Assembly (NCBI GenBank): GCA_030280995.1
Contig: JASXTE010000005.1
Location: 25,315,001-25,379,000 of the forward strand
DNA from: Hemileia vastatrix
Taxonomy: Eukaryota; Basidiomycota; Pucciniomycetes; Pucciniales; Zaghouaniaceae
Direction: 5' to 3'
DNA: 64,000 nt
A program made the translations under genes and the position numbers. Below are positions 24,326-36,031 of this stretch, piece by piece. Numbering within the stretch: position 1 is the stretch's first letter; every line of letters begins with the position of its first letter. Below the pieces are notes generated by a model. The model was not told where the DNA came from, ran no database searches, and was given only the letters and a program-made list of their open reading frames with translations.

Positions 24326-24766
24326 CTAAAAAATTAAAATAAAAAATAATAAAAAATTTAAATGTGCCATTAGGCAAAATAAATAATAATATAGAAAAAT
24401 TGAGAGTTAATAAAAATTTAAAGAAAAATTCAATTAACTTAAGTATATGTTAATTTATAGTAAGCTCAAATTAATCACAAAAAATCAAAAACACCACAAA
24501 GAAAAAACAAAATCAGGCAGGCTGTGAAATAACATGGCTGTGCTATGCACATATGAGTTCAATTTAATTTTTATAATATTATATTTCAATTTAAATTAAT
24601 ATATATAAATTTGTGCATAAATTAAAATGTATTGTATTCAACTTCAATGTGAATAATGAATATGAGATGACCTTCACATTGAGATTCATGCGCAATTACA
24701 TCTGCAGCTGCTTCTTTCTTCCTTTAACCACAATCAGGCTCAACTCTCTCAACTCATTTAGATATT

Positions 24767-27330
24767 ATGCCTTCCCAGACTTCAACCCCTAGCCAAGCCC
24801 CTCCAAGCTCTCCCTCTGTGTCTGAAGAATCAGCATTGCCTGTACCTGCTACAGCACAAGTTTCTACTCAAGATAAAGACAATGCTGGAACAGGCAAGTC
24901 TAATTTTTTGTGTAATTTTTACCTCTTGAGTTCTTTTTTTTTTACTTTGGTCTCTTCTTGTATCAATTAGAGTCTGGAAAATTTTCTAAGTCCATGGATA
25001 TATCTAGCCCTCTCTCCTCTATAAAAGATTCTCAAGAATTAGGTGGAGGCTCTGGTGAGTTTTTTGTATCATTATTAGTTTTATTTTGAGCTAACAAGCT
25101 CTACTTCAGATGGTGCTTCAGATCACGCTCACGAAATGGAAGACTTGAAGAGCATGAGGACAGAATTTTGAAGGATGAAGTCATTCAAATCTCAAAGGAT
25201 GATTTCCTCACATCTGTATCTGAGTTTCAAGCATCAGTGGAGAAACTTGCTGGCAAGAAGATTCTTTCGGGTGAAATCAAGCAAAAGGTTCAAGAGCTTC
25301 TACTTGCATGTGAAAAATCCGAAAAAAGTATGTATTCAAGTATTAATTATTTTTCAAATAACTAATTTCTTCAATTTTAGCTGTTGCTAGTGGAAAACAG
25401 CTTCCACCAAATGATCAAATTGTCATCATTGATCTCACAAACAAGCCTGAAAGAAGGGCTTCAAAAAGAAAACAGACCATTAACGTTTCCAGCCATCCTG
25501 TTCTATCTGACTCAGAGGATGACTCCCAGTCTCACTCAAAGCTACGTTTACTATACAAAAAGGATGCACCCAAGAAGCAAAGGTTATCAGATAATCTAGA
25601 TTCTTCACTACCACAAGCCTCAACCTCCGAGATACCTCCTCCCCCAGAGGAAACTTCATCAGCTCCCTGTATCCCCAATCCTTCTGTCTCTATTCCTGAA
25701 CCTGCTAAAAATATTGAAGCTCCATCACTCCCTTCAAAGAAACCTACTGGTTCTAAAGCAACTGTTACCAAATCTATCATCCAATTAACCCTTTCTAAAC
25801 CTCCCCCTGCTAAATCTCCCACTTCTACATCTCCCCCTGCTCCATCTCCCCCTGTTCAATCTCCTGCTCAGTCCCCCTCAACTCAAACTCCTGTTAATGC
25901 TCCAGCTAAAAAATCTATCCCTGATTAATCCTCAAGACCCTTATCTGCTTCAACTTCATTGCAACTGGCTGGCCCTCCAGAATCTTCTTCAACTTTAAAA
26001 GAACAAAGTTCTATCCCTGCTACAGTTCATACACCTGCTTCCTCTACATCTTTCCCTCCCCAACCCACTTCAGCTCCCATTGCCTCATCTTCAACTGCCA
26101 TTCCTTCCACTGCCCCAGCTTCTACATCCAATCTAGATAATGAGGCATCATCATCTACTGCTAAATCAAATTACTGCTTTGTCTTGGCCCAGCATAGAGA
26201 ATCTGTGGAAAAAATTTGTTCCACATTTTCAGGTAGAATGGATCAAGATGCCTGGAGGAAAATGGCATTAAATTCTTACAGTATATTGGAGTATCATCAC
26301 TCTATCAAGGTTGATTCCTCTAGTGAAATGAATAATTCAACAAACTGTTCCTGGCAGCAAGAAAGCTGCTCTATAGGGAAATGGCTTTAGCAGGTTTTGA
26401 CTTTAGGTATTTTATTTCATATTTTCATCTGAATTATAATAGCAGTGGTTGACATTTTTTACAGCACCTTCTTACCTCTTTCCCTCAGAATCTGAACTAT
26501 GGTATCGACTTGACATCTTCCATACAGGCTTTATCAACAGTAAATTCAAGAATTCAACCTACTTATTTACTGCTCTTCTCCAGCTAAATGAGCCATCCAA
26601 GGGTCAGAAGAATTCTTGGGCTCATCTTATAATGGAAGCAATCAGTTTATCCGGACCCCGATTGAATTCTTCAAGAGAAACTTTTCAGACTGGCAGCACT
26701 GAAGATAGTGTCCTAGATGCTATCTCATACTTGGAGAGCTTGAAGATACAGAAAGATGTCAACAATGAAGAGAAATAAGATTCACTGTCAACTAGTAAGA
26801 AGGTTTCTATTGGACATCTCACTCTTCTTCATGACCAAATCCTTGTTATGCTTCAATGTTTGATTATGTTGAAGGGATACTCCAAAAAAACTGACTTTTT
26901 GTTGGAAGAAAAAACTGGGGATACTTTGGTTAAATCAAAAACAAACACAGAACTTCAGTCAGAAAACCAGGATAAAAACTATTCTTATCTAGCTTTTTTC
27001 TTAGCTGGTGGGGTAAGAGGTTTGTTTTTGTGCAAGGATGATATCAGGAAGGCAAGATATGTTTTTTGTGCTGAGCTAATTGAGGTCACCAATTGGCTCA
27101 AGAAGAGTCACAAAAACAGGGATAGAGTCAAGTGGCCCAGGACACATAAATACATTGTTGATATTATTTTTACCTGTATGGGTTCTGACAATTTTTTCAA
27201 TAAGTTTAGTATGAGTATTGAAGGCATTTCAATGGCTATTGTTTTAGATTTTTTAGAGCAATCGTCTGTAGATACTAAAAACCAGGAACTTCCATGGATT
27301 GGAAAGGGGGGAAAAAGATCTTCCTCCTAG
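24767..27330 (+). pseudogene. Cargo gene of unknown function with Pro/Ser-rich middle
   Basis: A multi-exon gene in decay. Likely exons: 24767-24893 (GC donor), 24971-25054, 25110-25327, 25381 to about 26400, then about 26461-27330; introns of 53-77 bp with good GT/GC-AG ends and matching phases for the first four. The protein starts with a Ser/Pro-rich tail, has a short acidic helical part (DFLTSVSEFQASVEKLAGKK), a basic stretch (RRASKRKQT; KKDAPKKQRLSD), about 200 residues of Pro/Ser/Thr-rich linker and a C-terminal helical domain (MLQCLIMLKGYSKK ... AELIEVTNWLKKSHKNRDRVKWPRTHKY). Breaks: frameshift near 25150, TAA at 25926, frame change near 26330 and a TAA after EEK near 26776. I do not recognise a family. 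The basic patches suggest a nuclear protein (inference). Confidence 0.55.
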
Positions 27331-27788
27331 TATAAGCTTGTAAATATATTGCTTTATTTTTTTATATAAATATGATCTGATTATCTTTTTCATTTTTGCT
27401 TGCGTGAATCTAAAATTTTTTCCATCTTAATATATTTTATAAAAAGATCAATTGATGGCTATGAATTACTAATTTCCATTTCCATGGAAGAGTGAAATAT
27501 ATTTTACAAATTAATAATATTGAGTATAAGTTCATATTTTTGACCAGAAAGAATCAATTGCAATGTTTTTTACCTAATGGCTATCTTACTATGGATGTTT
27601 TAAAATTCTTACTATAAATTTATTTCTTCTTTTCAAATATAATGAATAATGCATATTATAATTATTTTGTTCTAAGAAGGTTCTATGATATTTCAAAACT
27701 TGCCTTATTTCCTAATAACAACCACATTCAACATCTACCTTCAAGAGTATCAAATCTTTTTTTTTACTAAGCCAAGTTATCCTCAAAA
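27331..27788 (+). other. Spacer between two plus-strand cargo genes
   Basis: About 460 bp of AT-rich DNA between the end of the first cargo gene (stop near 27328) and the ATG at 27789. No further gene is seen; it presumably holds the promoter of the second gene. Confidence 0.5.
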
Positions 27789-29635
27789 ATGGACATCAGT
27801 ACAGATGGTAATTATTTTTTATGTTTGTGATCTCAACTCTTGTACTCACAGGAATAAAAGTTCTAATGGTTGATTCTCCAAGAGATAGTAGAGACAATTC
27901 CCCCCAGCCTAACTCATCACATGCATCACCAAATAGACAGGAAGAGGAGAGTCCGGCACCCCCACCTGCTTCACCCTTGCATGAGAAATCACAAGGACCC
28001 AATCCTGAACCTGGAGAGAGTGAAAGAAGTAACCCTTCTACAGGTAAATAGCTCTACCTTATAACAACATGATATTACATGTTTTATACTCACAATTTCA
28101 TCAATATTTATTTTTTTCAAATCCATTTTGTGGTGGTTGTAGCAGGTAAGTAAATGGGAAATCCAAAATTTTCATTTGCTTATTTCAAATTATTTTTATT
28201 TAACCAGAAAAAGAAAAAAGGAAAAATGAGGATTTTCTTCAAGGTTCATCTGGTGATTATGATGGTAAGTACAAATTCATATATTTATTGTTTCATTTTA
28301 TCTTTATTAATTGAATTTACAGTGGAATCAGCTTTGGATCCGGAGTCTTATATTCAATGGCATCAGCACAAAGAATCACAGGCAAAGAAGAGAAAGTCTG
28401 AAAATTCTTCCAGGAGACAAGTCACTTCTTTAGCCAAAAAGAATCAAATTCCATCTGCATCCTCTCCCTTAGGAGGATCTGTCATCATGTTTGCAAGATT
28501 TCTTTTAGGCTTTGACCCCTCAAAGCAAAAATTTCCGCCGTTCCCTGAACCAGGGCTAGTCAACAAATGGAGAAGCCTGCACCAGAAAAGGGAAAAAATG
28601 ATTCAAGAGATTCAAAATAAGCCCTGTCCTAGCCTGGATTTTGCTCAAAAAAATTATTATCAAATCAGAACTTGATCAGCTTGTTTCTACCTTCAAAAAT
28701 ACTACCTTTACACCCACTTCTGACTACCCCCTTCCACCAGGCCAGAGCATTAAAGTTGTTTGGAAACGTCAAGCTGAAGCTAAATTGGCTCAAACTGGGA
28801 TCTCTTGCTTCTTGTATGACTGGGGAGAAAGTTTTGATGATGATTGGAACTCAACCATCCTCACTCAAATTGTCTCTGGATGGATGGCTTGTTATCAGGG
28901 CAAAGGTTTCCAAAATTTTCTAATTTATCAAGACATTGTCAGTAATGAAGCAGTTTTAAGCATTCTTCAGCAATGGATATCTGGACAGGCCAAAATTTTC
29001 AGGGATAAAGCCAAAAAAAAAACAATCTGATTCTGATCTTTCCCAAGTGCAGAAGATAAAAAGTGTGAAACACCAGACTGCTAAAATGAGAAAAGAGGTA
29101 AGTGAACTACTTTATCACAGTAGTATATAAATAAATTGATTCTTGACTTATATAGTTGCGTGACCGTTGAATTGAGATTGCTGCTTCATTCTTGGTTCCT
29201 GATAAGGCTGGGATTTTCAAAGATGCTGAGCTTCATTCAGACACAGAGGTAAGTGCTAGTGGAACTCACACTAAGAGAATAATTCCTTGGCAAAGTCTAG
29301 CACTTTTCCGATGTTTAGATTCACTCAATGAAGGATGGGTCAAGAAATCAATGATGAAAGCAAAATCATCAACAGCCAAATCTTCTGTGAGGGCCAAGGT
29401 CACTTGTTCTCTAAAACAATTTTTACCACCAACAACTGGGGGAAATCAACCTGAAGCAGGGCCTAGCAATTGTCCCATTAAATATGAAATTGATGATAGA
29501 CCTCTTCCCAATGGTATTTCTAAAGCTTATGTTGATGATGAATATTATAGCAAACTAAGTGTAATAGAAAAATTGTGTGTAGATAATAAAAGTGATATTG
29601 ATTTGAAGGAGTTAGCTGAAGTTATTGAGTGTTAA
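27789..29635 (+). pseudogene. Cargo gene with HSDTE...WQS domain (unknown function), plus-strand paralogue
   Basis: Five exons fit by phase: 27789-27807, 27852-28043, 28208-28264, 28323-29097 and 29156-29635; every junction is GT-AG. The N-terminus is Pro/Ser/acidic (MVDSPRDSRDNSPQP), then a basic patch (QAKKRKSENSSRRQ). The core (GISCFLYDWGESFDDDWN, SGWMACYQGKGFQNFLIYQD, ILQQWISGQAKIF) and the C-terminal block (FKDAELHSDTEVSASG, RIIPWQSLALFRCLD) match the minus-strand cargo gene at 18.9-20.0 kb. Breaks: a one-base shift in an A run near 28650, another in an A run near 29020, and TGA at 29168. Function unknown. Two paralogues in one transposon suggest an old duplication of a cargo gene. Confidence 0.65.
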
Positions 29636-32001
29636 TGTTCTGTTAGTGAGATCATGTTAACTCCTAAGCAAATAGAATATCTGAAAAGATGATTTTTTCA
29701 TTTTAGTGATATTTGAATAATTTTTACTGCATTGGAAATGTGCTATTTAAAATTTTGTTTTTTATTTTTTGAAAAAGATGGATATATAGTATATACAAGG
29801 GCTAGAGACATTAGTTTGAAGAAATACAAACATGGATATCACCAATATACAATTTCTTTTACTATCTCAATCATCCCTCATTAGGCTCCAATCATTTTCT
29901 CCCCATCTCTTAATTTTTTTTATATCTATATTCCACTATATAATCTATGGTGGGTTAAAATTGCTCTCAATTATTTTGTTAAATTTTTTTGAATTTTTAA
30001 ATTAAATTTTTTCAGTCTTCTACAATTTTCTTTCACTGCCTCTATTGTTTTTCACAGCCTCAACTATCTTTCCCAGCCCTAAAAATTCAAATTTTATTTC
30101 ACAACCATCATTATCACTCCTTTCACTGTCACTAGTAATTCACTTTTTTTTTCCAAATTGTTAAAAATTTTATCTTTGTAATTTGAACAAGCAGTTGAAT
30201 TGTTTTTGTCCCCATGATATTTCTAAACCCACAACATCAACAATAGTACATCTACATAAATCTTTTTACAATAATATTCCACGTAAAATGGAAATTTCCT
30301 ATTTAAAAAAGTAGAATTGATCATAAGAGCATTACATAGTTGTAAACCATAATAGATTTTTTTTTCTTTTTCTACTTTTCTGAAAAAGTCAAAATCTACC
30401 TGGTGTAGGTTTCATAAGATTTTACTGATGTGATCTTTAATTTTGTTAATTCTTAAAAATAAATAATACATTTAAATTTTTCAATAAAAAAAACCTGATT
30501 ATGTGAGCCAAAATCAATTTTTTGTAGTTGTAAAATCTAATGATAAGAAAATATAGCTCAAAATTTTGTACAAAATTTTACTGGAGCTTTATTCAGAGTA
30601 TTTAGCTACGCTTGAATTTTCAAGAGCTATTTTATTAATATTTTATTTATCAGAAAAACAAATATATGTAAAATTAAGTTATTTCCTAATCTAAATCTGA
30701 AATATATTTTAACTTCAAAAAAAATTAACCAGTTGCAAACATAGCCTGATGGGTAAACATGAATGATTTACAAAAAATAAAAAAAATAAAAAATAACTAC
30801 GTAATTCCAAAAATAGTTGAAGTTTAGAAGAATTATTGCTGAGAGAAAGGTGAAAAAAAGATGATTATTTTTACCAGGTCTGAGTGAGGTAATAAAGAGG
30901 AGAATTATCCAAGCACTAAGGAGAGTGATATGAAAAAAAGGTTTATATCAAATAAAAAGTCTATAATAGGAGCATCTATGAAGAAGAGGAAGAATTGTTC
31001 TTATTTCAAAGCCATTAGTCTTTATATGAAATAGTGCATCAATTTCCATATCAAAATCATTTCTGCTTTTGATATTTTATATTTTGGAAATTTTTTTCTG
31101 AGCTTCTGATGTTTCTGTAATCTGTTTGTGCAAGAAATGCTTTTTTTTAAAAAATTGTTGTATTTCATATATTATAAGTGAAAAAAGGAAAAATAAATCA
31201 TAAAAAATAATATTCCTAACATGAATTTTGAGTTTCATATTAATAATGATAAAGACTAATCTATATCTATATTAAAAGTGCAAACACTTTTCAGTTTTAT
31301 TATTAATCTTACAAAACAAAACAAAACAAAAAAACTTCTGAAGTAGGAGAAATAATGATATTAAAAAATTGATACTATCATTTGACTGAGGAAACATGAA
31401 AAATTTCTAACCTTTTGACATTAGCTGAAGGCAAATTGTCTTGATTAGAATAAGAAAATTAATCTTGATCAAAATTATAAAATAGCTCTTGGATTATGCT
31501 TACTAGTTTGCAATTTGAAAACACTTCAAATATTACTTAACACCAAATAAACTTTAGAAAAGATGTGGACATGGTCATTTTTATGGCTCAGATATAGTAA
31601 ATTCAGTGCACAAGAATCTCTACCTTAATATATGTAATCCATTTGTTTAATGAAAAAATAATAATAGTGCAAAATACATTATGACAGTTTATAATATTTG
31701 GCTTTTTTTTCTAATAAATTATAGCATGGCACTTTTTCCTGTTATTGGTCTTTTGATAGAAATAATTTGTGTTTTTCATGAAGAAAGTGCAGAATATTAT
31801 TTGAAATTGTCTGAAATTTGATGATATCTGTTTTTTAGAGTTTCACAGATTTTTCCATTCAAAAATCTGCATCCAAGAAAAAAAGTTTGGTTGTAGAGAT
31901 TTCCCATAAATTATCAGATATTGATAATAAATTATACACCTATATCTGGACATCAAATTTAGCATCAAGAGATTACTCCACAGATTACTCCAGGAAACCT
32001 G
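29636..32001. other. Right subterminal region of the CACTA element
   Basis: About 2.4 kb of AT-rich DNA between the last cargo gene and the right terminal repeat. No coding region is recognised. Short direct strings recur (ATTACTCCA twice at about 31973-31992), but no clear array of transposase-binding repeats could be established by eye. Confidence 0.5.
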
Positions 32002-32043
32002 AAAAATGACTCGGCTACAAGTCCTCATTTTTTCCCCCCTGTG
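32002..32043 (-). repeat. CACTA right terminal inverted repeat
   Basis: On the minus strand it begins CACAGGGGGGAAAAAATGAG and matches 14396-14437 at 37 of 42 positions by eye. It is followed by AGT, the same triplet that precedes the left end. Confidence 0.85.
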
Positions 32044-32640
32044 AGTTTAATTTTAGTAGTATGTGGGGTAAAACTGTTTAAAAAAATTATGATTGTATTT
32101 CATTTAATTATTATTTTCATTTTTATTTTACTTATTTATTTTATTCTATATTATATTTTGTTTATTTCATTTTATTTTATTTTTATATATTTATTTTACT
32201 TTAATTTTATTATTATTAGAGAAGAAGATGAATAGAAGGCAGAAGAAAAATTTCAACTAATTTTTGAAAGAAGAATATTCTGGCTGGTGGTTGGAAATGT
32301 GTTGTCTTTTTTGTTTTTTGTTGGGGTTGGCAGAAGCACTATGGTCTTTGATGTGAATTCTTCTGTTCATGATGTATGGGTTGAAATGATCAGGCACTGG
32401 ATGGAATGGGACATTAATGGATGAAGAGTTGGAAATCGGGATTGAGTGTTGGAATATAAGTTTAATTATTCTTGACAGTTTCCAGTGTTCATCAAGAAGT
32501 TACTTCCTCAATGTTGCCTCAAAAACATACAAGGGTTCATGGAGGGAAAATGCTTCTAGAATATTTGAACACATCATGCTGAGATGTTGTTTCATGTCAC
32601 CACAGTCTAAAGTCAAGGTGGTTTCAAGATGTTGACCTAC
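32044..32640. other. Element C sequence resuming after the CACTA insertion
   Basis: T-rich and A-rich DNA matching the composition of 46860-47150 in element B, then about 400 bp with no recognisable gene. The plus-strand frame at 32417-32635 has no family resemblance. Confidence 0.4.
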
Positions 32641-33860
32641 TCCAATAGAACACTCAGGAGGAGGCGCACCATCTAAAAAAAGAAATTTTTTCAGATATTA
32701 CTTTTTTGGAATTAATTATAGAGAATTTTATTGGCACTTACAGACTGGAAGATCAGAAAATTTAAGAGATGTGGGAATAAGGAATTCTGAAGGAGCAGAA
32801 ATGTAGGTTGAAGAAGGATCAGCCAAAGAAGGATAGGGATTTTCTGATTCTTCTTTCACTAGAATGAATGAAGATGGATTGTTTGTGTTCTGGGTTTTAA
32901 CATCAGCTAAAGAGGTCTGGTTCTTATGTGGAGTTTTTGTTAGCTGAAAGGTCTGGGTTATTGGGATTGACTGAAGAAGTAATGGTGGTCACAATAGGTG
33001 GGCTACTAGAACTGTGATAGGAAGGGACAGATGAATTAGATTGGGAATTTGACTTTGATCTTCTGGAAGAAGGGTTGGAGGTGTTGGAACTGTCAGAAGA
33101 ATAGTTGGCTGGCATAGTAGAGGTTTAGTTTCTTTTTGGGAAAGTGGCTGGAGAATTTGGTCTTGGAGTAGTGATGGAAGTACTGCTAATTTTTTTATGG
33201 GAGGCCCTATCTGGTCTTTTCTTTTGTTGATGTTGTTACTGATTTTGACTTCTGGGAAGTGATGGATGGGAAGAGTCTGGTGGTTCATTTTTGTTGCTAG
33301 TAAATGGTGGTTTAGGCAGCATTTCTCTAGGAGGGGAAAGTGGATTTTGTGACATGGAAGAAGAAATATGTGTTGGTGTGGAAACCTGTGCAGGTGCCAA
33401 AATTGTTGGTGCACAAATCTGTGTGGAAGCAGAAAAGTGTAGAGGAGAGGTGCCACCTTCAAGCCTGGAAAGGAGAAGAAGTAGGGATGGTTTAATATTT
33501 AGTAGTTGGGTTATTAGAAGCAAAATTTTTTTTGGAGGAAGATATCTTCTGTATCTTCTGGAAGGTATTGAAGAGTGAGATGAAGAAGAAGGTCCATATT
33601 CTGGAGATCTAGTTGGGGATCTGATCATGTATTTGTGGGATGGTTAAGGAGGAGGAAGAGGAAGTTGTGAATCTCTTTCACATTTTCTTTTTCTGGAATT
33701 GAAAGATCACATGCTTTGTAATAGTAGTTAGTGTCCATGGATGGGGAAGTAAAAGTGCAAGGTTCCTTGTCTGGACTCACAGTTTTCAAGAATAGTCTTT
33801 TGAAGCAACAAAGCACGGGAGTTCTGTGGAAGACATGGTGAGATGGAAAACTGGGAGAAT
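32641..33860 (-). pseudogene. Antisense Ser/Pro-rich coding relic inside element C
   Basis: The minus strand has overlapping Ser/Pro/Thr-rich frames (33816-33625, 33628-33236, 33115-32924) that together look like one decayed gene with frameshifts. A start is possible at 33837 (MSSTEL), followed by Cys-containing sequence (KTVSPDKEPCTF, YYYKACDLS) and then a disordered tail (RSPTRSPEYGPSSSSHSS). No counterpart was found in element B. It may be cargo of C or part of another insertion. Function unknown. Confidence 0.35.
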
Positions 33861-33976
33861 CAAAACAGAAAAGAGGTTAGAAAAAGGCCAATGTTGGAGT
33901 GGAAGTTAGAATATAAAGATAACAAGGAAATTTTATCATGATACATGCAACAAGGAGACTTTCAAAATTGTTGGAC

Positions 33977-34378
33977 AATCCATCAAGACTTTAAACTGAA
34001 AATTTTTGGGCAGTCCATCAAGACTTTAAACTAAAAATGGTTGGATAGTCCCCCAAGACTATAAACTAAGGAATTGGAAACTGGTGAGTCCTTCAAGACT
34101 ATAAAATGGTATTTTGTTGGTATTTATTTGGCAGAGGGCATCCAAGGGAGGAGTCTCTGAACTTATTTAAGGCAAGTGTGGGGGTAACTGATGAGCTGGC
34201 TTCTCTGTAGAACAGTTACCCCAGAATTTTAGTTTATTTCTCTGAGTCTTTAATGGTTTGATCTCTTGTTCTGTCTTATGATTTAGGTTTTGTGTCCCCC
34301 AAGATTATAAACTGAGGGTTTTGGGTCACCCAAGACTATAAAATGAGGGCTGTTAGCCCCCCAATACTGTAAACTGAG
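33977..34378 (+). ncRNA. Element C stem-loop array with long hairpin
   Basis: Seven copies of the B/C stem-loop family at about 33977, 34012, 34046, 34087, 34293, 34324 and 34354 surround a long hairpin at 34181-34222 (perfect 10-bp arms GGGGTAACTG/CAGTTACCCC). The clearest copies have arms AGTC/GACT (34012, 34087) and TAGTC/GACTA (34046) with 6-nt loops, followed by TAAACT or TAAAATGG. The last copy is worn. Confidence 0.6.
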
Positions 34379-34509
34379 AAAGTTTTTTTGTTGGCCTATA
34401 TTCTGGAACTCTGGAAAAGTGGAAAATTTTCATTTTTAATTCAAAAATCAAGCAAGTATTAAATTACAGAAAAGAATAAAGATTTGAAACAAAATGTTCA
34501 GCATTATCT
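34379..34509. other. Spacer of element C 3' region
   Basis: Short AT-rich stretch between the stem-loop array and the antisense gene relic; nothing recognised. Confidence 0.4.
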
Positions 34510-35095
34510 TTGAATTTTTGGATGAGTTTTTTCATTTTTTTTCAATTTCCTGTGGTTCTCTAGCAGGAGTGGATTGGAAATAGTCACATAAAAGGTGTTT
34601 TTTTTGAGAAGAGTGTTGTTGTAATTTGGTCATGATATTTGGTATAGGATTAAGGGTTGATGGTTCAATGGTTCCCACATTATCATCATCACTGTCAGAG
34701 GCTGGATTAACTGGAAGTTCATCAGTAATACAGTCAGTATGAAGAAAAATAAAGTCATGATCTTAAAATTATTTATCTACCATCATATGGAGCTGGGATG
34801 TTGGAACTAGAAGTTCTAATAGTTATGGCACTTCTTTTGAAGGGGTGTATTTTGTTGATTAATCTGGGTATTAGAATGGAAGGCCTGGACCTTTAATGTT
34901 AGTGGAAGATGGACCAGGTTGTGGTGGAGTGAAGCTGTTGAAGAAAATAATGGACCCAATCTATAGCAAGTCTTCTTTCTGGATTGGCGCACATTGCAGG
35001 AGGCTCTTTATGGATGAGCTGGTGGTGTTAAGGTGCAGATAATATTATTGTCAATATAGTATTGGCAAGGACCCATTTCAGAGACAGATTTCAGA
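34510..35095 (-). pseudogene. Element C antisense Zn2Cys6-like gene relic
   Basis: The minus strand just inside the 3' LTR aligns with the antisense gene of element B (49193-48502). The Zn-cluster region (~35069-34960) aligns without gaps: PCQYYIDNNIIC against PCELCARYQVPC, then 13 residues to the next Cys and 10 more to the last. The second and fifth cysteines are lost and a stop lies inside. The downstream exon (~34715-34530) shares N-x2-PN, L and YFQ-x-TPA with B exon 2 (DYFQSTPA against AYFQETPA). It is inactive, but it shows that the antisense gene predates the split of B and C. Confidence 0.6.
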
Positions 35096-35159
35096 AGAAG
35101 TTTGAAAATGGTAGATGTGGTGATGAAAAGAATATGGACATTCTTGATTAGAGGAATGA

Positions 35160-36031
35160 TGTGGTCTTTCAACATTGGCAGGGGCCTTTATTGTGTTATT
35201 TTGTACTTTTTGTGGATGTCTTAAATGACATTATTTTATAAAATATGGGGTTTTCTGGGTTTATGGGGTGAATATTGGGACTATTGTTTTGGGGTTAAGT
35301 GCTTAGTACCATTTGATAGACCTAATTTGGCTCTATATTTCATGTCTCAATGTTGTTATTTCTTAATTTGTGTTTTAAAGGCTTTAGTAGTTGTAGTGCA
35401 TTTTTCTAAGGTAAATGGGATTTTGGCTCAGAAGTGGGAGCCCGCATGGTGTGGGCATGCATATGCCATTGGAAGGTGTGTGAAGTGCTTGGGCATGGTT
35501 TTTATGCATTTTAGAGGTGGAATTGGGAAAATTTGGTGAGGAGCTGGATGTACATATTGAATAAGAAAGTTTGGGGCAACTCTAACCTAGATACAACCAT
35601 CTGGTAACTATATCACTGTTTCTCACCCAGTTTTCCCTTTTTTTTGGCCACAACTGGCTGTTTTTGTTGCAAGGTTAGTTCTTCATTTAAATAAACTTTG
35701 GAAACTGGTATCTCTGGTGTAGCTTTGCAACCTGCATCATGTATTATTGCTGTTTTCTATGCAATAAGTGCACTGTGTCTCTGGTTTCTGGTGTGAATTT
35801 TCTCTGCATTTCAGGTTTTAGTTCTTTTTTTCTCAGTAGTCTTCTATTGGCTACTTTCTTGGCTTTTCAAGAAGTCAAGAAGCTGTTTGGAAGGAGTATT
35901 GTAGCAGTCTTCAATTTGCTGTAGCAAATTAATCTCACCTGGTATTTCTCAAAGGGAGAGCAATCTCCTCTCTGGTTTTTCTCCAACTCCCTTGGTCAAG
36001 GCCTATAGCTAGTACTATAGGATTATCTACA
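35160..36031 (+). repeat. Element C 3' LTR
   Basis: It starts TGTGGTCTT and ends TCTACA, 872 bp, and aligns with 8718-9516. It contains about 70 bp (near 35515-35590) missing from the 5' copy. It is followed directly by the resumed integrase frame of element A. The purine-rich string AGAGGAATGA precedes it as a worn polypurine tract. Confidence 0.8.

Larger units (their letters stand above)
22619..24766. other. Divergent intergenic spacer with GC-rich foldback and palindrome cluster
   Basis: This is the 2.1-kb region between the SNF2 gene (minus) and the first plus-strand cargo gene, and so probably holds both promoters. A TATATA-like string sits near 22670 upstream of the SNF2 start. Two structured blocks are listed separately: a GC-rich foldback at 23401-23473 and eight palindromes at 23817-24325. 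The rest is AT-rich with no gene. Confidence 0.6.
14396..32043. mobile_element. 17.6-kb CACTA-superfamily (Tnp2/Plavaka-type) DNA transposon with cargo genes
   Basis: The ends are CACAG...CTGTG with terminal inverted repeats of about 42 bp (37 of 42 matching by eye), flanked by a 3-bp direct repeat AGT (14393-14395 and 32044-32046), as is usual for CACTA elements. The terminal orientation, the duplication and the internal transposase agree. Minus-strand genes: transposase (17.9-14.6 kb), an unknown gene (20.0-18.9 kb) and a SNF2 ATPase (22.6-20.4 kb). Plus-strand genes: 24.8-27.3 kb and 27.8-29.6 kb. The two blocks diverge from a 2-kb spacer packed with palindromes. Every gene has a few stops or frameshifts, so this copy is recently dead or needs trans help. 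Confidence 0.85.
8718..36031 (+). mobile_element. Element C: non-autonomous Ty3/gypsy LTR retrotransposon, host of the CACTA insertion
   Basis: Two related LTRs beginning TGTGGTCTT and ending TCTACA bound this unit. The 5' LTR is followed by a primer-binding-like site (TGGTGCCCAACATAGG, 9521-9536). Inside are a Gag-like frame, an integrase relic and a structured 3' region, all recognisably related to element B, but protease, reverse transcriptase and RNase H are missing. Without the 17.6-kb CACTA insertion it would be about 9.7 kb. It sits inside the integrase frame of element A. A clean 5-bp target duplication is not preserved (AAAGG against ACAGT). Confidence 0.8.

Noticed and set aside
33625..33837. 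MSSTEL start and KACDL in the 33.8-kb antisense relic as a second zinc-cluster gene
   Set aside because: The cysteine spacing does not fit; the true homologue of the element B antisense gene is at 34510-35095.
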